The position numbers and the translations under genes are program-made. From CAZMLC01 sp964567125 (GTDB lineage Bacteria; Verrucomicrobiota; Kiritimatiellia; RFP12; UBA1067): a stretch of 6,372 nt of DNA. The stretch is taken from contig CAZMLC010000113.1 of assembly GCA_964567125.1 (NCBI GenBank), positions 1 through 6,372 of the forward strand. Direction: 5' to 3'. How positions within the stretch are numbered: position 1 is the first letter of the stretch; every line of letters begins with the position of its first letter. Below, in pieces: positions 5,739-6,372 of the stretch. The notes under the pieces are model-generated. The model was not told where the DNA came from. It made no database searches and was given only the letters and a program-made list of their open reading frames with translations.

Positions 5739-6372
5739 ATGAAACACACCATCCTGATCGCCCTTTCCGCTCCGATCCTCGCCTGCGCCGCCCTCGCATC
5801 CTCCGAAGCCTCCTCATGGATTGAAAGCGAACGCGCCTGCCTCCAGGCCATCGAGGCAGCCAACCGTCCTGTCGCGCCTGTTGCGTCGCCCGACACCTGG
5901 CCCCTCGTCCTGCTCCTTGCGCTCCTGCTGGCTGTCTCCGCGCCCGGGCTGGCGGCCCTCACGCGGGCCGGGCTCGATGCCGCCCGCGCCTTCGGACGCG
6001 ACACCACGCGCCCCGCATTCCTCGCGGGCCTGCTCCTCGTCACCGCCGCCGTCTACAGCGGGGCAAGCAAGTTCCCCACCAACCCCGTCCTTGAAATGAT
6101 CGGGAGCCTCCCCGACGCGATGGAGATGATCTACGCCCCTCCGGCGCAGTCCTCCGCATCGCCCGCGACCAACACGCCCGCCGCCCTCGGCGCGGGCGGT
6201 GTCGCGCTCGTCTCCGCCACCAACGCCCTCCCCGGCTGGTGGGAGCGCCCCGCATGGGCCGAAGCATACGGCCCCTGGTCTCAATACGGCGTGCACGAGG
6301 ACTTCTTCGGCCTCCGACTCGCGGACACGGCGGCCCCGTCGAACTCGGCGCTCATCACCCTCGCCTCGCCGC
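5739..6372 (+). CDS. Unrecognised membrane/exported protein, C-terminus beyond window
   Basis: The frame stays open for 211 codons to the window edge, so the gene continues and its full size is unknown. It starts with a signal-like segment (MKHTILIALSAPILACAALA; LAC at 14-16 may be a lipobox, or cleavage may follow ALA/ASS). Two further hydrophobic segments follow at about 53-74 (WPLVLLLALLLAVSA core) and 92-108 (RPAFLAGLLLVTAAVYSGA). Then comes an Ala/Pro/Ser/Thr linker (133-165) and a Trp/Tyr-rich stretch (GWWERPAWAEAYGPW, 166-180), perhaps the start of an extracellular domain. It could be the anchor region of a large surface protein, but that is speculation; I do not recognise the family. 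It lies 11 bases after the previous gene and shares its high-G+C, C-rich codon use. Competing minus-strand frames (5645-6043, 5814-6296) are Arg/Gly-rich shadows of the coding bias. Confidence 0.75.
   Translation, partial: MKHTILIALSAPILACAALASSEASSWIESERACLQAIEAANRPVAPVASPDTWPLVLLLALLLAVSAPGLAALTRAGLDAARAFGRDTTRPAFLAGLLLVTAAVYSGASKFPTNPVLEMIGSLPDAMEMIYAPPAQSSASPATNTPAALGAGGVALVSATNALPGWWERPAWAEAYGPWSQYGVHEDFFGLRLADTAAPSNSALITLASP

Noticed and set aside
5645..6296. Minus-strand frames opposite the right-hand genes
   Set aside because: Arg/Gly-rich products typical of high-G+C shadow frames; the plus-strand genes have good ribosome sites and export signals.

Overview
The window looks like bacterial chromosome from a Gram-negative (diderm) organism. 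It encodes an outer-membrane beta-barrel of the FadL type and an MsbA-type lipid exporter. The mixture of proteins (an exported beta/HEAT-like protein, a FadL-like porin, unfamiliar Pro/Ala-rich exported proteins) reminds me of the PVC superphylum (Kiritimatiellota, Lentisphaerae, Verrucomicrobia). That placement is an impression, not something the sequence proves. All six genes lie on the + strand. I see no rRNA, tRNA, CRISPR array, transposase or integrase.

Left part (1-4733), a tightly packed operon-like run of four genes: the C-terminal part of an unrecognised, probably exported protein (2-622); a FadL/OmpP1-family barrel with an atypical N-terminus (622-1869); a complete methylenetetrahydrofolate reductase, metF (1869-2774); and a complete MsbA-like ABC exporter (2787-4733). 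The first three genes overlap at stop/start junctions (TGATG and TAATG), and the fourth starts 12 bases after metF. They are probably co-transcribed, although their jobs (outer-membrane transport, one-carbon/methionine metabolism, lipid export) do not form one obvious pathway.

Middle part (4734-5127), a 394-base gap without a convincing protein gene. Its right half is rich in inverted repeats. A 7-bp perfect stem-loop, a large imperfect hairpin of about 63 bases and a further 7-bp hairpin lie back to back between 4967 and 5072, just upstream of the next gene. Part of the large hairpin can instead pair with the bases directly before the next start codon. This is the most interesting signal in the window: a possible structured 5' leader, or a dispersed palindromic repeat.

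Right part (5128-6372), two exported or membrane proteins that I do not recognise, with the second cut by the window edge. They are 11 bases apart, both have good ribosome binding sites, and both hydrophobic N-termini end in Leu-Ala-Cys. Base composition changes sharply here: by eye close to 70% G+C, C-ending codons dominate, and C exceeds G on the coding strand. The left genes have lower G+C and favour GCG, CTG and GAT. The right part could therefore be acquired DNA, or a gene family with its own composition.
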